Assembly: GCA_000320545.1 (NCBI GenBank)
Contig: ADNK01000643.1
Coordinates: 1-64,000, forward strand
From: Bigelowiella natans CCMP2755
Lineage: Eukaryota; Cercozoa; Chlorarachniophyceae
DNA: 64,000 nucleotides
Direction: 5' to 3'
The notes beneath the pieces were generated by a model. The model made no database searches, was not told the origin of the DNA, and saw nothing but the letters and a program-made list of their open reading frames with translations. The translations under genes and the position numbers were made by a program. Positions 10,657 to 23,891 of the stretch are shown piece by piece (the stretch's first letter is position 1; every line of letters begins with the position of its first letter).

Positions 10657-12703
10657 CATTAATATGAGTGTCTGTCTGTCTGTCTGTCTGTCTGTCTGCG
10701 TGTGTGTGTGTGTGTGTGCGACTGATGTGATGAGTACAGACGCGTATACTTTTATTTCCGCCACTACTACTACAACTACTACTACCACTCTATTACCTTT
10801 GTGTCCAAGATGCGAATGGCTTCCTTCGGACGGTCGCGGTTGGGAGAGTTGAAGGCTGTATCGGTCTCTACAGCTTCCATCTTATCAAGCACGCTCAGCC
10901 CTCCCACAACCTCGCCGAATATCTGAAGCAACGCCGCAGCAGAAGGAAGAATTGGATGAAAGGGCGGAATGAGCAAGAACGGTAGCAGCAAGTTAGTGGG
11001 AGTGGAGAACCCCTCCTTCCTTATCATTATTGGTTCTCTTACTAGAACGGATTGTCCTCCCCCCCTCCCTCCCCTCATACCGCATCCGCATGCTCTACTT
11101 ACGGAGTGTTTCCCGTCGAGGTGCTTGGCCGGTCCAAAGAGGATGAAGAACTGGGAGCCGTTGGTATCCTGATTATTCGGTTTATTGCAAGTTTGTACGT
11201 TTTGTTGTAGTTGTTACTCTTGCTGTTTGCTGTTGCTGTTGTTGTTGATGATGATGATGATAATGATGGCCGCCACACTACTACAGACTCAGCAGCAGTT
11301 CCTAAGGCTAATGCCACACCTTCCCCGCATTCGCCATGCTCAGGAGCCCTCTTTTGGTGTGTGAGAGAGTCGAATCTATCTCATCCTAACGGCAACAAAG
11401 AGACAGGGCTGTCAGAAGCATGTTTCCGCAAAGAAAAGCAGAGAGCAAGGGAGGGGAGGAGAGGGATTTTAGCACCTTGAACTTCTTCCCCCACGCTGAC
11501 TTTCCGCCGCGTCCTGTCCCTGTAGGATCGCCTCCTTGGATCATGAAGTTCTTGATGAGGCGGTGGAACATGATGCCCTTGTAGTAGCCTTTCTCGCAAA
11601 GGGTGAGGAAGTTGTGGCAAGTGCGGGGCGCCTACCATCAACAAACGAGAAGAAGAAGAAGAGGAAAAACAAAGCTTAACACAGAGAAGATCATGGTGGC
11701 AAGTAGCGAATGGTAACCCCTCCCCCCCCTCCACCCCCTCTCGTTTTAATCATGAGAACAAATATGCGCAGGGGAGGAGGAGAAGAAGAAGAAGAAAGTA
11801 TATAGTCGATAATACCTTTGCTACGTAGAGCATAAAGTTGAGATCACCCTTGGTGGTTTTCAGCTTCACATATGCCGGCTTTGTCGCCTATTTGCCCTTC
11901 ATCTAATGTCGCAGCAATCGTGGTAGTAGTGGTAGTTGTTGTGGTAAGTAAGTAAGTGAGTTGTGGCACAAAAGAATCTTCATCATTTCTTCTCTGACTT
12001 AATGCCAGAGGACACATTCTCCTTTTCATCGAACAACACCCACAACATCAGCGAACACAATATCACAACACCCCCTCCCTCTGCTCTTTTCTTCTTCCTC
12101 CTCCTCCTCCTCACCCCCCCCCCCCCCTCATTTTTCGCTCACTTACCTCCTTGTATCGCTGCTCACGGATCTCATCCTCGGTCATTGGCCTGACCTGATT
12201 CTTGGTAACAGGCGTCATAGCTGTGGAAGTAAACGAACCAGAGCACTCCCCGGAAGTATAGGCCGACATCGGTACCATAATTGCCGCCTTTTCCGCCGCT
12301 GCTTTCGCCTCCATCCGTTTCTTTTTCCGGAGCGCCGCCTCCTTCATCACCTAGAGGGAGGAGGGGGGTAGGAAAGGATAGATGTCCATACTTATCTATC
12401 ACTATTGGCTATCCGTGTGACTGTGAGCGCATTTCATCGTTCCATGAATCGTTAAATTCGAGGTGGTATGCAGTGATGATGGTGGTGGTGATGACGATCT
12501 ACCTTCTGAATGGATTCGTCACCTCCCACGCCTGATGTAGAAGAAGCATCTTTCCCTTCTTCACCTCCCTCCCCCTCCTCGCCCTCCTTCTTCTTCAGGT
12601 GCAAATATGATGTGATGTTGCGAGCGTTACTGCGGAGAGGGATGGGGGAGGTACGGAAGGACGTTGGCTTGTAATGGAGTTGTACTAATGTGCAGGGTTA
12701 TCT

Positions 12704-12791
<88 letters not shown>

Positions 12792-13119
12792 TCGTATTGA
12801 CAGATCTCAATGTACATCAACCACCACCTCAAATAACAACAGCTCCATACCTAAAGTTGTGGGGGTCTTGAATTGATATAATATCGCTCCGCTTGAATGA
12901 TTCACCAGTAAGCTAACAGCAGTTTAACAGTGAGGAAGGAAGAAAAAGATAATTTGAGTGACGACAATGTGACGATAAAAGCTCTTTTTGAAAGCGATGT
13001 CTCCCCCTCTAAATCTCTCACTGATTCCTGTCACCATTCCCAACATCTCCTCGTCATTTATTCTTGTTTGCATGTTGTTGCTCTTCTTCCTCCCCTCCTC
13101 CCCCTCCTCCTCTTGCTTC

Positions 13120-13150
<31 letters not shown>

Positions 13151-14273
13151 TATCATCACTTACTATACCAGGTCCTTCATGTTCTTAGGCTTAAGATTTA
13201 GTTCGTCCACGGCTTCGTAGGCGTACACATTCCCGGATGTCCAGATCGCCACGATGTGTGTGTGCGCCGAGAATTCCTGCCAGATAATGATTCAAGTGTC
13301 AATTCTCAGAATATTTGAAAATCCGAAATCGTTGATGGCTTTGGTTCCATGACACAGACGGCATATGGTTGTGAAGACTCAAGAAGACAAAACAAACAAC
13401 CATCAACATCTTGCTCTGGTTTTGGGAAATGCAGTCGCATGGATGTTGAGGCATCATGACGTGACGATAGGAGGGTGATTATTCATTTCTATTAAGGTTC
13501 TTATTTTCTTCTTTATCAACCACCTTGTACGTTAACGGGCAGTGATATTTGCCGGCTTGGCTCTTGTGAAACTTGAGTTTCTTCAGCGACTTCAACTTAA
13601 GCGGCTCCCCATTCACGGGATTCTACACAGAAGGCGATTATGATGACGACGATGATGTATGGTATTAGGCTAAAAGAACACGTCTTAAAAATCAGTGTAA
13701 CTTATTGGACAGTGCTGAGAACGCCGGTGGTAACAAAAAACCAAGGATTTTCATATGACTTATACTTTTTTTCGATCTTTAGTATTCATTTATGACTATT
13801 TCAGGACACTAACGGGAAACATTCCCGATGAATATGGCGTTAATAACTCACCTTTTTATGCTTCTTCACATACGGAACGATGTTCAGCAGCTCAAACACC
13901 ACACCTGCGCAGTATTCGGGATTAGGAAGAGAAGGTTCATTTCGCAGAACGATACGAAAGAAAGAAATGGCGAGGTCAAATCCACCTTCTGGAGTCGCCA
14001 CTGGATTCTCAAAAGGCCGCAAGGAAAGAGCGCAGCAGTCGAACGGCAGCCTCTTGAAAGCCCTGTTGTGGTGTCTCTTATTGACCTTTCCCCCGAATTC
14101 CCACTTCCACTCGGATGGGCGGATGTATAGCTTGTCCTGAGCCACGGGTAAGTATGGAAAGATGGGGGACAAGGAGATAAGATGCTTGTACCAACATAAA
14201 CACAGCAGAAAATGGGCGTCCAAAAGCACGCATTGGAAAGGTTGATCACCCCTTGATGCTGCCGCTTCCCCAT
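9598..14273 (-). CDS. PPIL2: PPIL2-type U-box peptidyl-prolyl isomerase, 510 residues
   Basis: Sixteen exons join in phase: 14250-14273, 13986-14136, 13852-13904, 13524-13622, 13169-13276, 12851-12912, 12503-12629, 12147-12350, 11816-11887, 11476-11631, 11320-11385, 11103-11168, 10797-10922, 10485-10547, 10244-10290 and 9598-9706. The start MGKRQHQ, the U-box region ([37 protein letters not shown]) and the cyclophilin domain from about residue 277 to 438 ([45 protein letters not shown]) are in family order; the end WGDIGKFF matches the family's WGDF-like tail. In other eukaryotes the protein works in spliceosomal complexes and has U-box ubiquitin-ligase features. Human PPIL2 is 520 residues, so this copy is full length. 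The exon 4 donor could lie 3 nt further on. Intron 2 (81 nt, 13905-13985) has no stop and keeps frame. Confidence 0.9.
10617..10652. repeat. TA microsatellite with adjoining CTGT/TG runs
   Basis: TA units followed by CTGT repeats at about 10672-10697 and TG repeats to 10719, all inside the PPIL2 intron between the exons at 10485-10547 and 10797-10922. Confidence 0.85.
12709..12790. repeat. Compound CT/CA microsatellite
   Basis: CT units run to 12742 and CA units from 12747 to 12790, in the PPIL2 intron between the exons at 12851-12912 and 12503-12629. On the transcribed strand this reads GT then GA. Confidence 0.9.
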
Positions 14274-15413
14274 GCTAGCTCTCTCCTTTGGATTTTGGGT
14301 GAGGTTGAGGCGGTAAAATGATGTCGCACATAGAAAATGACATGGTTTTTGTTTCTGCGAGCCTTATGGGCTCTGGCCGATTTCGATAAGATATTCCTTC
14401 GATGCAGAGTAAGAACAAAAGAGTTTGTAGAAACAACAAATATAACAACTAAAATTCCTTCGCTCCTCGGTCGCCGACCCGAAGGAGGACGTGCGCGCAT
14501 GCGCTGGCTGGTGGGGGTGATTCTGGCAGGGGTGTGCGTGTGCTCACTGCGTAATCCTTTGATAAGTGCCACGAAGGTAGGCAGACCCTGTGGAAGCAAG
14601 CTGCTTCGCTCGCAGGCACGATGGCTGCCGCGTTCGAAGACGGACATGATGCGGTCGGCAGCTGCTCATGCCTCTGACCCTGACCTAGGCAATCCAAGAC
14701 CCGTTGATGCTGCAATTGCCATAGCACATGGTTCCTGATTTCATTAACACAAGAGTTTCTGTAGAAAGGGGCGGGAGGGGAACGGAAAAGGGGCCATTTT
14801 CTTTCTTCGAAATACCTACCTCCCCTCTTTTTGTTACATTTACGACACAACAGACAAGCTGACTGCTTTTGACCGCGATCAAATCACATATTCTCAAAAA
14901 GAGCAGGTTATCTTACCTCCCAGGACATCTATTTAAACCAAATATACGATTATCCCCGAAATGTTTGCTGGGAACATCGATGGTTCCTTCCACATCACGC
15001 AGCTTTTAGCCGTAGTTAAGGCAAAATCACCGGTGCTACCTATCACTCAAAGATGACAAATTCCTTCATTACCTTTTGAAGAACCTTGGTTATGAGCCCA
15101 GGGCATCCATTTTTGACGAGATATATCGTTCTCCTCTGTATGAATGCTTTGATTTTTTGGTAGGGGTTTGCAAAAGGGACTGCAGCGACGGAATTCGGTA
15201 ACAAACCACTATTGCATTACGATTCTACTATGTATCGATTTTCAATGCTACTGATTCTAAATTGAAAATGGTGAGGATCAGAAGAAGGGGGAGGTGGAGG
15301 AGGAGGAGGAGGAGGAGGAGGAGGAGGAGGAGCATTGTATAGAGAGAGCGCATTCAATGCCATATTTGATATGTACTATTATATCAGTTTAAAAGGTAAT
15401 GTTTTCTTGAAAG
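14274..15413. other. Stretch between PPIL2 and the next gene
   Basis: Three frames are open across 14350-14740 on both strands, and I cannot tell whether any is coding. A GGA microsatellite lies at 15295-15331. The divergent promoters of PPIL2 and the plus-strand gene at 15414 must lie here, and the latter's first exons may too. Confidence 0.4.
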
Positions 15414-16447
15414 GTGAGAGCTTTGAATCAAAGTCTGATCTCTGGGCGTCCGTGTCGCTCTTGGCAAAGGTAATTATAATAGTATTCCTCATCGCCATAG
15501 AACGAAAGAAGCAGCAATATGGGATTGTATTCATTTTATGTAAAAAGATGTGTGCGTGTGTGTGTGTGGGGGGGGGGAACACTGCTGGTAGGAAGCGAGT
15601 TCAATGGTGGTTGGATTTTGTGCCGAGAATGCTAGCGCTGGTGTGAATGAGCTCAAGGGATGGGTCTCCACATTGTCACTGAAGAGGGGAAGGCTCCATG
15701 GAATGGACATCGTACTGCACAACATTCGCACGTTGCCGGGGAGACTGTGAGACTGAGAGATTTTCTGCTCAATGCTTAGGATGGTATGCCTCGAGACATG
15801 TCCGACTTCGGTCCTGTGTACATACGGTACTACCATTACCACCACTACTACTACCACTACTACTACACACCCACTTGGATCTTTCTATAATGTGCATATG
15901 CGTGCGTTCTTGCATATCCGCGCACCGCATTTGCTCGGATCATCTTATCTCTTCTACTTCTGTAACCCATTTGCTTTCTGTCTTTCCTCTCCCATGGTTG
16001 CGTGTTGCGCACACAAACCATTATCACCGGAACAAAAGATACGTGTCGTCGTCTGGAGACGCCTACTTGTCGGGATATGATGGAAATTACCGAGGGGTAT
16101 ATATACCACAGTCTGGAGTATATTTATGCTCTTTGTCACCACGTGCCAATGTTTCTCTCAAATCAATCTCGCGCATATGATATACACGCATTCGACTTCC
16201 TTTCGCAATTTTTCTTATAGCTTCTAACACGTATCATAGGCTTATTTCACCCCGCAGCTTCCCGACGGGGAGTTTCGACAGTACGGAGTCCTTCCAATAG
16301 GTAGTAGCTAGTTTCCACATGTTTGGCAGCAGAAGGAGACGAAGACTGCGGGAATGTAACATGTTCTGTTCTTGTGCTCGTTAGATCTGCTTTTTACGTG
16401 AGATCATGGTTATCCTCATCATCAGCATAGCCATGACACCCATCACC

Positions 16448-16479
<32 letters not shown>

Positions 16480-17256
16480 AAAGACGAGCTCAGGAGCCTT
16501 TTCCTTTCTGCCACAACGCCGGGTAATACCGCATTTAACCTAGGCCTTTGGAAAGAGGACGCAAAACTAGCACAGGCCGTTTCAATTCCTAGCGATAGTG
16601 AGCCAGTGTTGAACCCACCCAATATATCAACTTCGGCGTCCGCATCGTCATCATCATCGTCCAATGAAGCTGATGCTGATTTCCAAGTCCGAATAAGCTC
16701 CCATATCGACAGCCAAATCCAAGCACGGGCTAAGTCTCTGGGCATTCGGCTGAAGGTTGTCATCTCCAACCCCCCCCAATCCCCCGCCCCCCCTCTTCAC
16801 CGCAGTAGCTGTCATTTTGCAGAAGATGTGTATCGTATCCATTTCGTTACGGAATTCGTTGATTTGTTTTTCCCATGTGAGTATATGCCGGTCCGTGTTT
16901 GGGCTGATGTTTAATGTGTTACTTTCTGAGTATCATCACAAATCCGATTAATATGCAGCTCCTAAGCGTAGATGCTGTTTCTGGTTCGGTCGTAGTCTGT
17001 TGTCAAGGTTTACATAAGACGGGGTTTATTGTAGCTCATTTGCTGATACTTTCCAAATCTAGTTCTCCGATCTTATGCCATGCAACAGACAATACTCGCA
17101 AGAGCTTATATCTGTTGTTTTCCATCAACATCACCAGGCGCTGAGGCCGTGGTTGATAGCGAAGCAGTGAAGAGATGGATTCAGTCAAGTTTCTCTTCTA
17201 TCAGTGGTGTCCGGAACGTCGCCGTAGAATCTAGGTCTCGGCGGGGTGCAGAATAA
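15414..17256 (+). CDS. Hypothetical multi-exon protein, 5' end missing
   Basis: Seven exons join in phase to a TAA: 15414-15469, 15592-15711, 16258-16300, 16484-16755, 16823-16876, 16959-17007 and 17138-17256. Readable pieces include SKSDLWASVSLLAK, GVNELKGWVSTLSLKRGRLH, MDILPDGEFRQYGVLPID, ELRSLFLSATTPGNTAFNLG and a final EAVKRWIQSSFSSISGVRNV. The fourth exon encodes a serine-rich stretch (ASASSSSSSNEADAD). I do not recognise the family. Exons 4-7 are best supported; exons 1-3 rest on phase and on natural-looking residues. The start codon was not found. Confidence 0.45.
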
Positions 17257-17908
17257 TGTGAGTAGTATTACAAGTAGCCAAAGTTCGATCATAGAGGGCA
17301 TAGCAGGCTTTGTATGGGTGAGGGTGAAATAAATGTGTCTAGTTGTAGCATATCAGATACCGTGTAGTCGATTATATTAAAGCGTGCGACAGCCTATATT
17401 CATCAGCGTGACACGCAGTGCCTGCTACAACTAGCAATGCGATGGTATACTGGCTTCGGATAAGCTATAATGCATCGATCGTCTTAGAGTAGCGGTCAAT
17501 ATTAATGTACGAACAACACTGAGCGCGCAAGCAATCGCAAGTTCAGCTGCCTGCGCTTGGGCACTCTTCCGCCACGCACATGTATGCACACACCGAGTGC
17601 GCCGGCGTGCGCGCAACTAGGGCGCATCATCATTGTTTTGCGCTGATGAGCTTTCTGAAAGCAAATGGAATATTTATAAACTCCACTGTTGACATTGCTA
17701 TGTGTGTGACGGAGCGGTTAATGGGGCCAAGTTAACACATACAAAATCACAGGTCAGCTAAGCATCTTCTCATGCAACAATAGCCGCAACTTAGACCTTC
17801 AGCTTGCTTGCTCGTGTGGAAAACATTAAACTTCATGCATCCATCCACAAGGCGGCATGAAAGAACAAACTCTATGTTCTCATAGTAAACTATAAAACGA
17901 CGGGTTCG
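17257..17908. other. Convergent intergenic stretch
   Basis: It lies between the 3' ends of a plus-strand and a minus-strand gene. No open frame resembles a family. CGC/GCG-rich words at 17510-17620 resemble the TGCA-rich islands. Confidence 0.5.
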
Positions 17909-20324
17909 TTAAAACTTGGGTTTAGCGAAGTCCACTCTCAGTTGTCTTCCCATAAAGACCTCTCCATTTTGCTTTACAAACTCGTCCACAGCCTAGATCA
18001 TATATATCGCATGCACACAGCTTTATCGATCTTTCAAGTCATACACCCTCATTCCAACAGGTAGTTACGTGCATCACCGGCCTAGCCACACTACTTCCTC
18101 TACGCACCGCTACGATTCGGAATTCATAGTATGCATATCATATCTAGTACGCTTTTTACGTCAGTTGAGTCGAACTCCATGTATCCTGCCCCCTTGAATT
18201 CGTCGGTGTCTCTATCTGTGATCCAACGAATGGCCGTCACCGTGCCCTGGCTCTTCTCCTGAAAAATACAACGTGGGAGGCGATAACAATGGCGCGTGAA
18301 AACGTGATAGAGCGAAAAGGAAGCTTAGTAAGCTAAGACATAGAAACGTCCATTATGATCCTCATCACCATCACCGATCAACGCTCCACCACCTCGGCGA
18401 AAGCTGTCATCGACTCGTCATTGACACTGTAGGAAAGGTTCCCAACGAACACTGTGTAGCACTCATCTGAGGAGGGGAAATTGGAGAGGGGGGGGTGTAG
18501 GAGCAAGAGTGAGCGTAGATCCCGCCAAAACAGGATTTCAAGCAAAGGCGTAGAGCTTCTGGCGGTGATTGCGAAGGCCGATTTACGGAAAACATGTGCG
18601 GTTAGAATGCGAGTTGCTACCCCAGGTGCGAGAGATCGAAATGCAATGCATAACAAACAATGCAATCCATATCAAATTCTATTACCGGGGCGCTCTGAGA
18701 GCGGCTTCACCGGCCTCCGGATAACCCTATCCCTATTCAGGAACGTATGTCAACGTAAGCAGCTGGTATTGGCGTGCTTTGTGGCACAACTGTTTACTGC
18801 TACAACAACAACAACAACAACAACAACTACAACAACAACAGCTAGTACTACTACTTTGGCTGTTTTTCTGGCCTCTCCTTCCATGGCTTTGCATATCGAA
18901 TCTTGAGACGTCGCCCCATACACTCTGTTTCGTGCAGTTTTATAGCCTCTGCTGCCCCCTCATTCGACGCAAATGTGACGAAGCCCTAAAAAACATGATG
19001 GTTGTGATGATGACGATGACGATGATGATGACGATGATGATGACGATGATAATGATGATGGTAGTCGTGACGAGGATGACAATAATGATAATGATGGCGA
19101 CGACTGCCGACGACGAGAAGAAATGATTCGGAGAACATATCGCCAAAAAAAAAATTCACAGGTCTTGTTATGATTATTAGAGTCCTGACCATGCCACTAA
19201 ACCTCCCTGTCGTGGTGTTGCATACCCAGTATATCTCTGATATCTTTTAGTGCAGCAGAACCAATGACCAGACAAGAATATTAATTCCAAGTAGGAATAA
19301 GATGAGTTCAAGAGAGAGAGAGAGCGAGAGAGAATAGAGGATGCTAGATGTGCTGTGGCTGAGAACAGGGAGTAGAAACAAGGTTCACCTCTCCACAGTC
19401 CTTGAAAAATTGTAGAATGGTGTCATCATCGATCTTGTAGTTGCAATTTCCGACGAAAACGCGGTTGCCCTCGTCCACCGCTGTATCATCGCCATTCTTA
19501 TTATCGTGCCCCTCTTCTCCCTGGCCATTACTACTCGCATTGTCAAGAATATCATTTTCGCGCTCCAGCTTCTGACGTTTGTTGGGTTTTGCCCTGGCTT
19601 GAGTCTCTCTCCCCCTCTTTATTGATTTCTTCGCGTCAGGCGTCGCGTCTTGCACCGCACACTTCTCTGGTGTATTATAAAAAATGGTGAAGATAGGAGG
19701 ACCACTCATATTCACGCCTTTTGTTTAAAATACAATAAAAAATTCTTCATCCCTTTCTGGGATGCTAATACTCGAACTACCAGATCCTCCTTCAGACGAT
19801 GCTGCTGCTTCAAGTCTCCGCTTGGCTTGCCTCAAGGCCTTCTTTAGCTTCTTGTCAGTCTTGCCCGATTCTTTCCATGCTTTCCTACCCCCCATAATAG
19901 TTCACGACAGGAAAGAGACGGTAATGGCGATTGGCACCAAGTTGGAATTACAAAAACAATAACCATGGACGGAAGGTGACCTTGCTTCTTTCACTTGCTT
20001 TTGTAACAACCCTAGAGCGACTTGGGCTTCAGGGATTGCTGTCGGTTTCGCAGGAGCCTGGGGAGAGGTGCTAAGCTTTGCATTTTCGTATTTCTTCTTG
20101 GCAGCCTTGAAAGCCTTTTTGAGAGCTAGATCCTGCACGGTTGGGCAAACTACGCGTCATCACACGGAATCCGTTCTGTTTTATCCTATTGGCATTGGTT
20201 ACCCACAATGGCCCTATTCTCTCTGATAAAGCATCTAGTTTGACAAAATGCTCACCTGTTTGTCTGCTCTCCATTTCTTTCTTGCCCTTTTGAACCTTTT
20301 TTCGAGTAATCCGAACTCGGCCAT
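17909..20324 (-). CDS. Two-RRM RNA-binding protein, nucleolin-like, 360 residues
   Basis: Ten exons join in phase: 20256-20324, 19981-20132, 19781-19884, 19389-19666, 19190-19234, 18855-18985, 18686-18732, 18393-18466, 18160-18258 and 17909-17992. The N-terminal third is Lys-rich and helical (KKAFKAAKKKYENAK, KKLKKALRQAKRRLEAA). It is followed by a basic nuclear-signal-like KPNKRQKLERE and an acidic linker. RRM1 (about 176-250) has RNP2 VFVGNCNY and RNP1 MGFVTFAS; RRM2 (about 277-357) has VFVGNLSY and GAGYMEFD. This order, with ITDRDTDEFKGAGYMEF, matches nucleolin-like proteins of plants and protists, which act in rRNA processing, so nucleolar function is inferred. The donor of exon 9 could be nine nt further on. 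Confidence 0.82.
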
Positions 20325-21285
20325 TGTGAGGGGAGCGAGCGATGCGAATTAGTCCGGCTACCGATCGAGACTCTGAGGAGAGGATCATAATCTCGAGCCT
20401 ATCTCGAAGTTTGTAAAGACTCTGGAAGTTCTCGGAGGTTTGAAACGCTTATTTGCCTCAGTAGATGAGCAGCTCTGAGTAGCATAATAACAGGTTCATT
20501 TTTGTTGAATTTATCTAAAATAATGCATCAGATATCAGATATCAGTCTCAATGGATATCCAATCCTAATGTTCAGATCTTTTATCCTGACACGTTTTGGA
20601 GCAGTTTTCATCATTTGCTTATTAAAAAAGTGATTATCCTTGTACGATATTGAAGAATATGATTGAAATGGATTAATTTTTATCTAAATGATGAAAATAT
20701 CTGCTTGTATTGGCACTTAATCTTCCAATTTAGAGTTATGTCGTTTTCGAATTCCAACAAACTGCTACAAACCTTCATCCCCATTTTGGACATTTGCAAT
20801 CAAATCTAGAAAATTCGCTCAGAACTTGCGAAATAAATTCGATTTTGAGGCAATATTAGGAATTTGATAGGAAAACCAGCAATTTGTAGAACTGAACGCT
20901 CAAATTACCCAGCCCTCTGTCGCGTACCATTTCAGGCAGAAACCTGAATTTTAGAGCTTAAATTTGTTTCTAATAATGTCTCAGTTTTCTCAATATTAAT
21001 GATTTAACGAATGTGAATTTTTGAAAATCATCTTCTGTGAGAATAAACAATAGAAAATGTACTATAATAATTATGTTTTATTATAAAACCGGTTTTCCGT
21101 GTAATTACGGTATCAATAATCCCCTGTATTTTAACCACTCTCTTGAGCATTTTACAGATATTAAACCTGAAATCCATTTGGGGCACATATTATTGCAACG
21201 TTTCAAAATAGCGAAATTCAAGGAGATATCATTTCTACGACAGCTTTCCGCAATCTTGAAACCGCAGGGAGACATACGTGAGGCC
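20325..21285. other. AT-rich intergenic stretch between divergent genes
   Basis: This stretch is clearly AT-richer than its surroundings and lies between the starts of the RRM gene (minus) and the aspartic protease (plus), so it should hold both promoters. No gene or repeat family was recognised. Confidence 0.55.
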
Positions 21286-23058
21286 ATGTCCTCCTCCCTA
21301 CTCCTCCTTTCTATCCTCCCTGGGCTCCTAGCCCTTTCGAACAATCACCAAGAATGCTTAGGCAAGGATTGTGAATCATTATCGAGTAATCGCCATCGTG
21401 CAGAGCGTGTGACTCCAGAGAGATGCACTGTTTTGCAAAATACCCAGAATGCAGTGTACACGATCAATGCAAAAGTTGGATCTCCCCCAACAGAATTTAG
21501 GCTCGTTGCAGATACGGTAAGCACCTCTCTTTCACATAAATTAACGTTCACTATTGCCTTTAATATGCTTATAAGAATATTTAAATTTCCTTCTATGATT
21601 TATACACAAAGATTCGAAATCTAATATATTTCTGTCTATACTTTTCCAGGGTTCAAACGTTCTTGTCATTCCGGGCCAGAACTGCAAAGAGTGCAAAAAG
21701 GCAAACAAACGCCTTTATGATTTCTCGGCATCCTCTACAAGTCTCAAGACCAGGCATGCTTCCCGCATCACATATGGATCAGGAACGGTCGAGGGCCCAC
21801 TCATCCATGATACTGTAGAGGCCATCGGTGTCAAGAGCAAGAACCAGGTGAACGAGATTTTGAACATTTCATCGATGTACAATCTGTATATCTGTATACC
21901 AATTTTATTTGCTAGCATTTGGTCAGTGTCAATCTTTAAATATATCACTTTTTCGGTTTAGACTAGTTCCCCTCCACCCAACTATTTCTCCTCTCCCCCT
22001 AGAACCTTATAACCCTGTCACTCACTTCTCCATAATTTCCATACTCTTCTTCTTAGAGCATGCTCGTTATGCAACACGAAGCTATCCAATCATTTTCAAA
22101 CTTTGATTTTGATGGCATCATGGGAATGGGTATGCCTGAGAGCTCGATGGGCACTAAAGATCAAAAGGCTGGAGATGACCGATCCTTCTTCGCCCAGGCC
22201 GGCGTCGATGCATTTACCATGTGCTTCGACAAAGGTGCAAAGCCGAACGGGGTACTTAAGCTTGGAAGCAAACGCAACCACACCTTCAACTTCGAGAAAG
22301 TCATTGGAAAAGTACACTGGGGTGTTACCCTCTCTGGAGCCTCAACTGAAGGAAAACAGGTTGATGGAGTTTGCACAGACGGACAGAAATGTGCTGTCAT
22401 CGTCGATTCTGGAACTACTCTAATGATGGGACCAGCAAGCCACCTAGTTAAGATTTATTCCAGGCTTTGTGATCATTTACCAGAATGTGCAAGTATGGCC
22501 CAGGGAACCACCGACGACGCAACTCGCTCGGAGCTCTTTATGACTATTCTCCTTACCTGCCCATCGTCTATGGCATCACTGCCTCCGCTCAAATTCAAAC
22601 TTGGCGAAAGTCACATCTCCCTCGGCATGGAAACCTACATCATGAAGGCACATTCCAAGGAGCTTTCGATGAACAACTTCATGAGTGGTTTAACTAACTC
22701 ACTTAACTTCGGCAAGTACAAGGCTGAAGTTTGCGTTCCCGCTTTCATGCCAATGAAAATGAAGTCGAGGAGGTTCGGCCCAGTGTGGATCTTTGGAATG
22801 CCGGTCATGCGCGAGTACACCGTCATGTTCAAACGCAACCATAACAATAGCGGAAGTCCAGCGGTTGGATTTTCAAAGACCAAGAAATGTGGTGGTTGTG
22901 GGGAAGAGCAGATGATATCCGATTTTACTGCAAAAGTTGTGGAGAAACACGAGCAGCCTTCAACTATTCTTCCATATGAACCGACAAGATTGTCTCCTAT
23001 CTACATCCGAAAACCTAGTCTGAGTTTGTATGAGAATTCGGAAGAGGTCAGGCTGTAA
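21286..23058 (+). CDS. Pepsin-family (A1) aspartic protease, 476 residues
   Basis: Exons 21286-21516, 21650-21847 and 22057-23058 join in phase. The protein opens with a signal peptide (MSSSLLLLSILPGLLALS), so it is secreted or vacuolar. The first catalytic motif DTGSN is split by intron 1 (Asp at about residue 76); the second, VDSGTT, has its Asp near residue 260. The family features YGSGTVEGPL (flap region) and FDGIMGMG are present. After the catalytic core a Cys-containing tail follows (KKCGGCGEEQ) with about 60 residues I cannot assign. A longer reading from 21037 is open upstream, but the ATG at 21286 gives the cleanest signal peptide. No propeptide of typical length is obvious. Confidence 0.88.
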
Positions 23059-23891
23059 CTCTGCTCCTGATTGACTTATACAGTTTATCCAGGGTAATTG
23101 TAAGATAGAATTTCATCTTTGGATGATGGCCGTGGGTTTATGAACCTTAGAAGCGTATGTCTGTACGCATCGTGAATGTAGTTCATATTCAACTGACGCA
23201 ATTCATTAGTCGGTCCATGGAGTATGCATAATCGTGTAGATTCGTATGACACTCTATCCACATGCGACATATATACATATCGTACTAGCGATACGATGCT
23301 ATGCTGTGTAGCTACCATCATATTTCGCACACATTGCAAGCGTTCACAGCAACAACGATGTCAGTCATGCGCACATCTATAACTAGCTAGGCAGGCATGT
23401 AAATGATAGACTCTTGGCAATGTAGTAGACCACATCCGTCCTACGTACGTACACGTCTTTGCGACGGATGTTTGTCACAAACATGTCAATTTGCGCCGCG
23501 AATAACTGTTATATCATTCTACTATATGATGATGTGTATCGTACGTGGCGGGGTGGCTACTCTACGATACGCCGCTTATAAATTACCATATAAGACTAAT
23601 AATTGCATTTATTGGTGTTTCCGCTATTGTTAGACACATTTACACATGCTGCATGTAGTCATTGTCACAATGAGATGAAAGCAAGCAACGCTGGACATTT
23701 TATTTCACATGCATGAAACATGTGACAATGGAAACAAACAGGCACAACATAAGCGCTCTAGCCGCTGCATTGCACAGCTACATTAGGGTGACCATTGAAA
23801 AGATTTAATCAATTCATTACGTCCGTCTCGCAGTAGGAGGCTCTAGAGATTACTGTATATGTACACAAAGGTATGACTCTTGCTGCACACT
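23059..23891. other. Intergenic stretch with a dispersed repeat
   Basis: No gene seen. It carries one copy (about 23690-23835) of the repeat that recurs near 53570-53706. Confidence 0.55.
23690..23835. repeat. Dispersed repeat ending in TTACGTCCGTCT, copy 1
   Basis: The block AGCCGCTGCATTGCACAGC, then a GGTGACCATTGAA block, a TTTAATCAATTC block and TTACGTCCGTCT matches 53570-53706 in order, with TTACATCCGT at the end of that copy. Shorter forms of the 3' part lie near 34140, 53260 and 53400. Confidence 0.75.
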
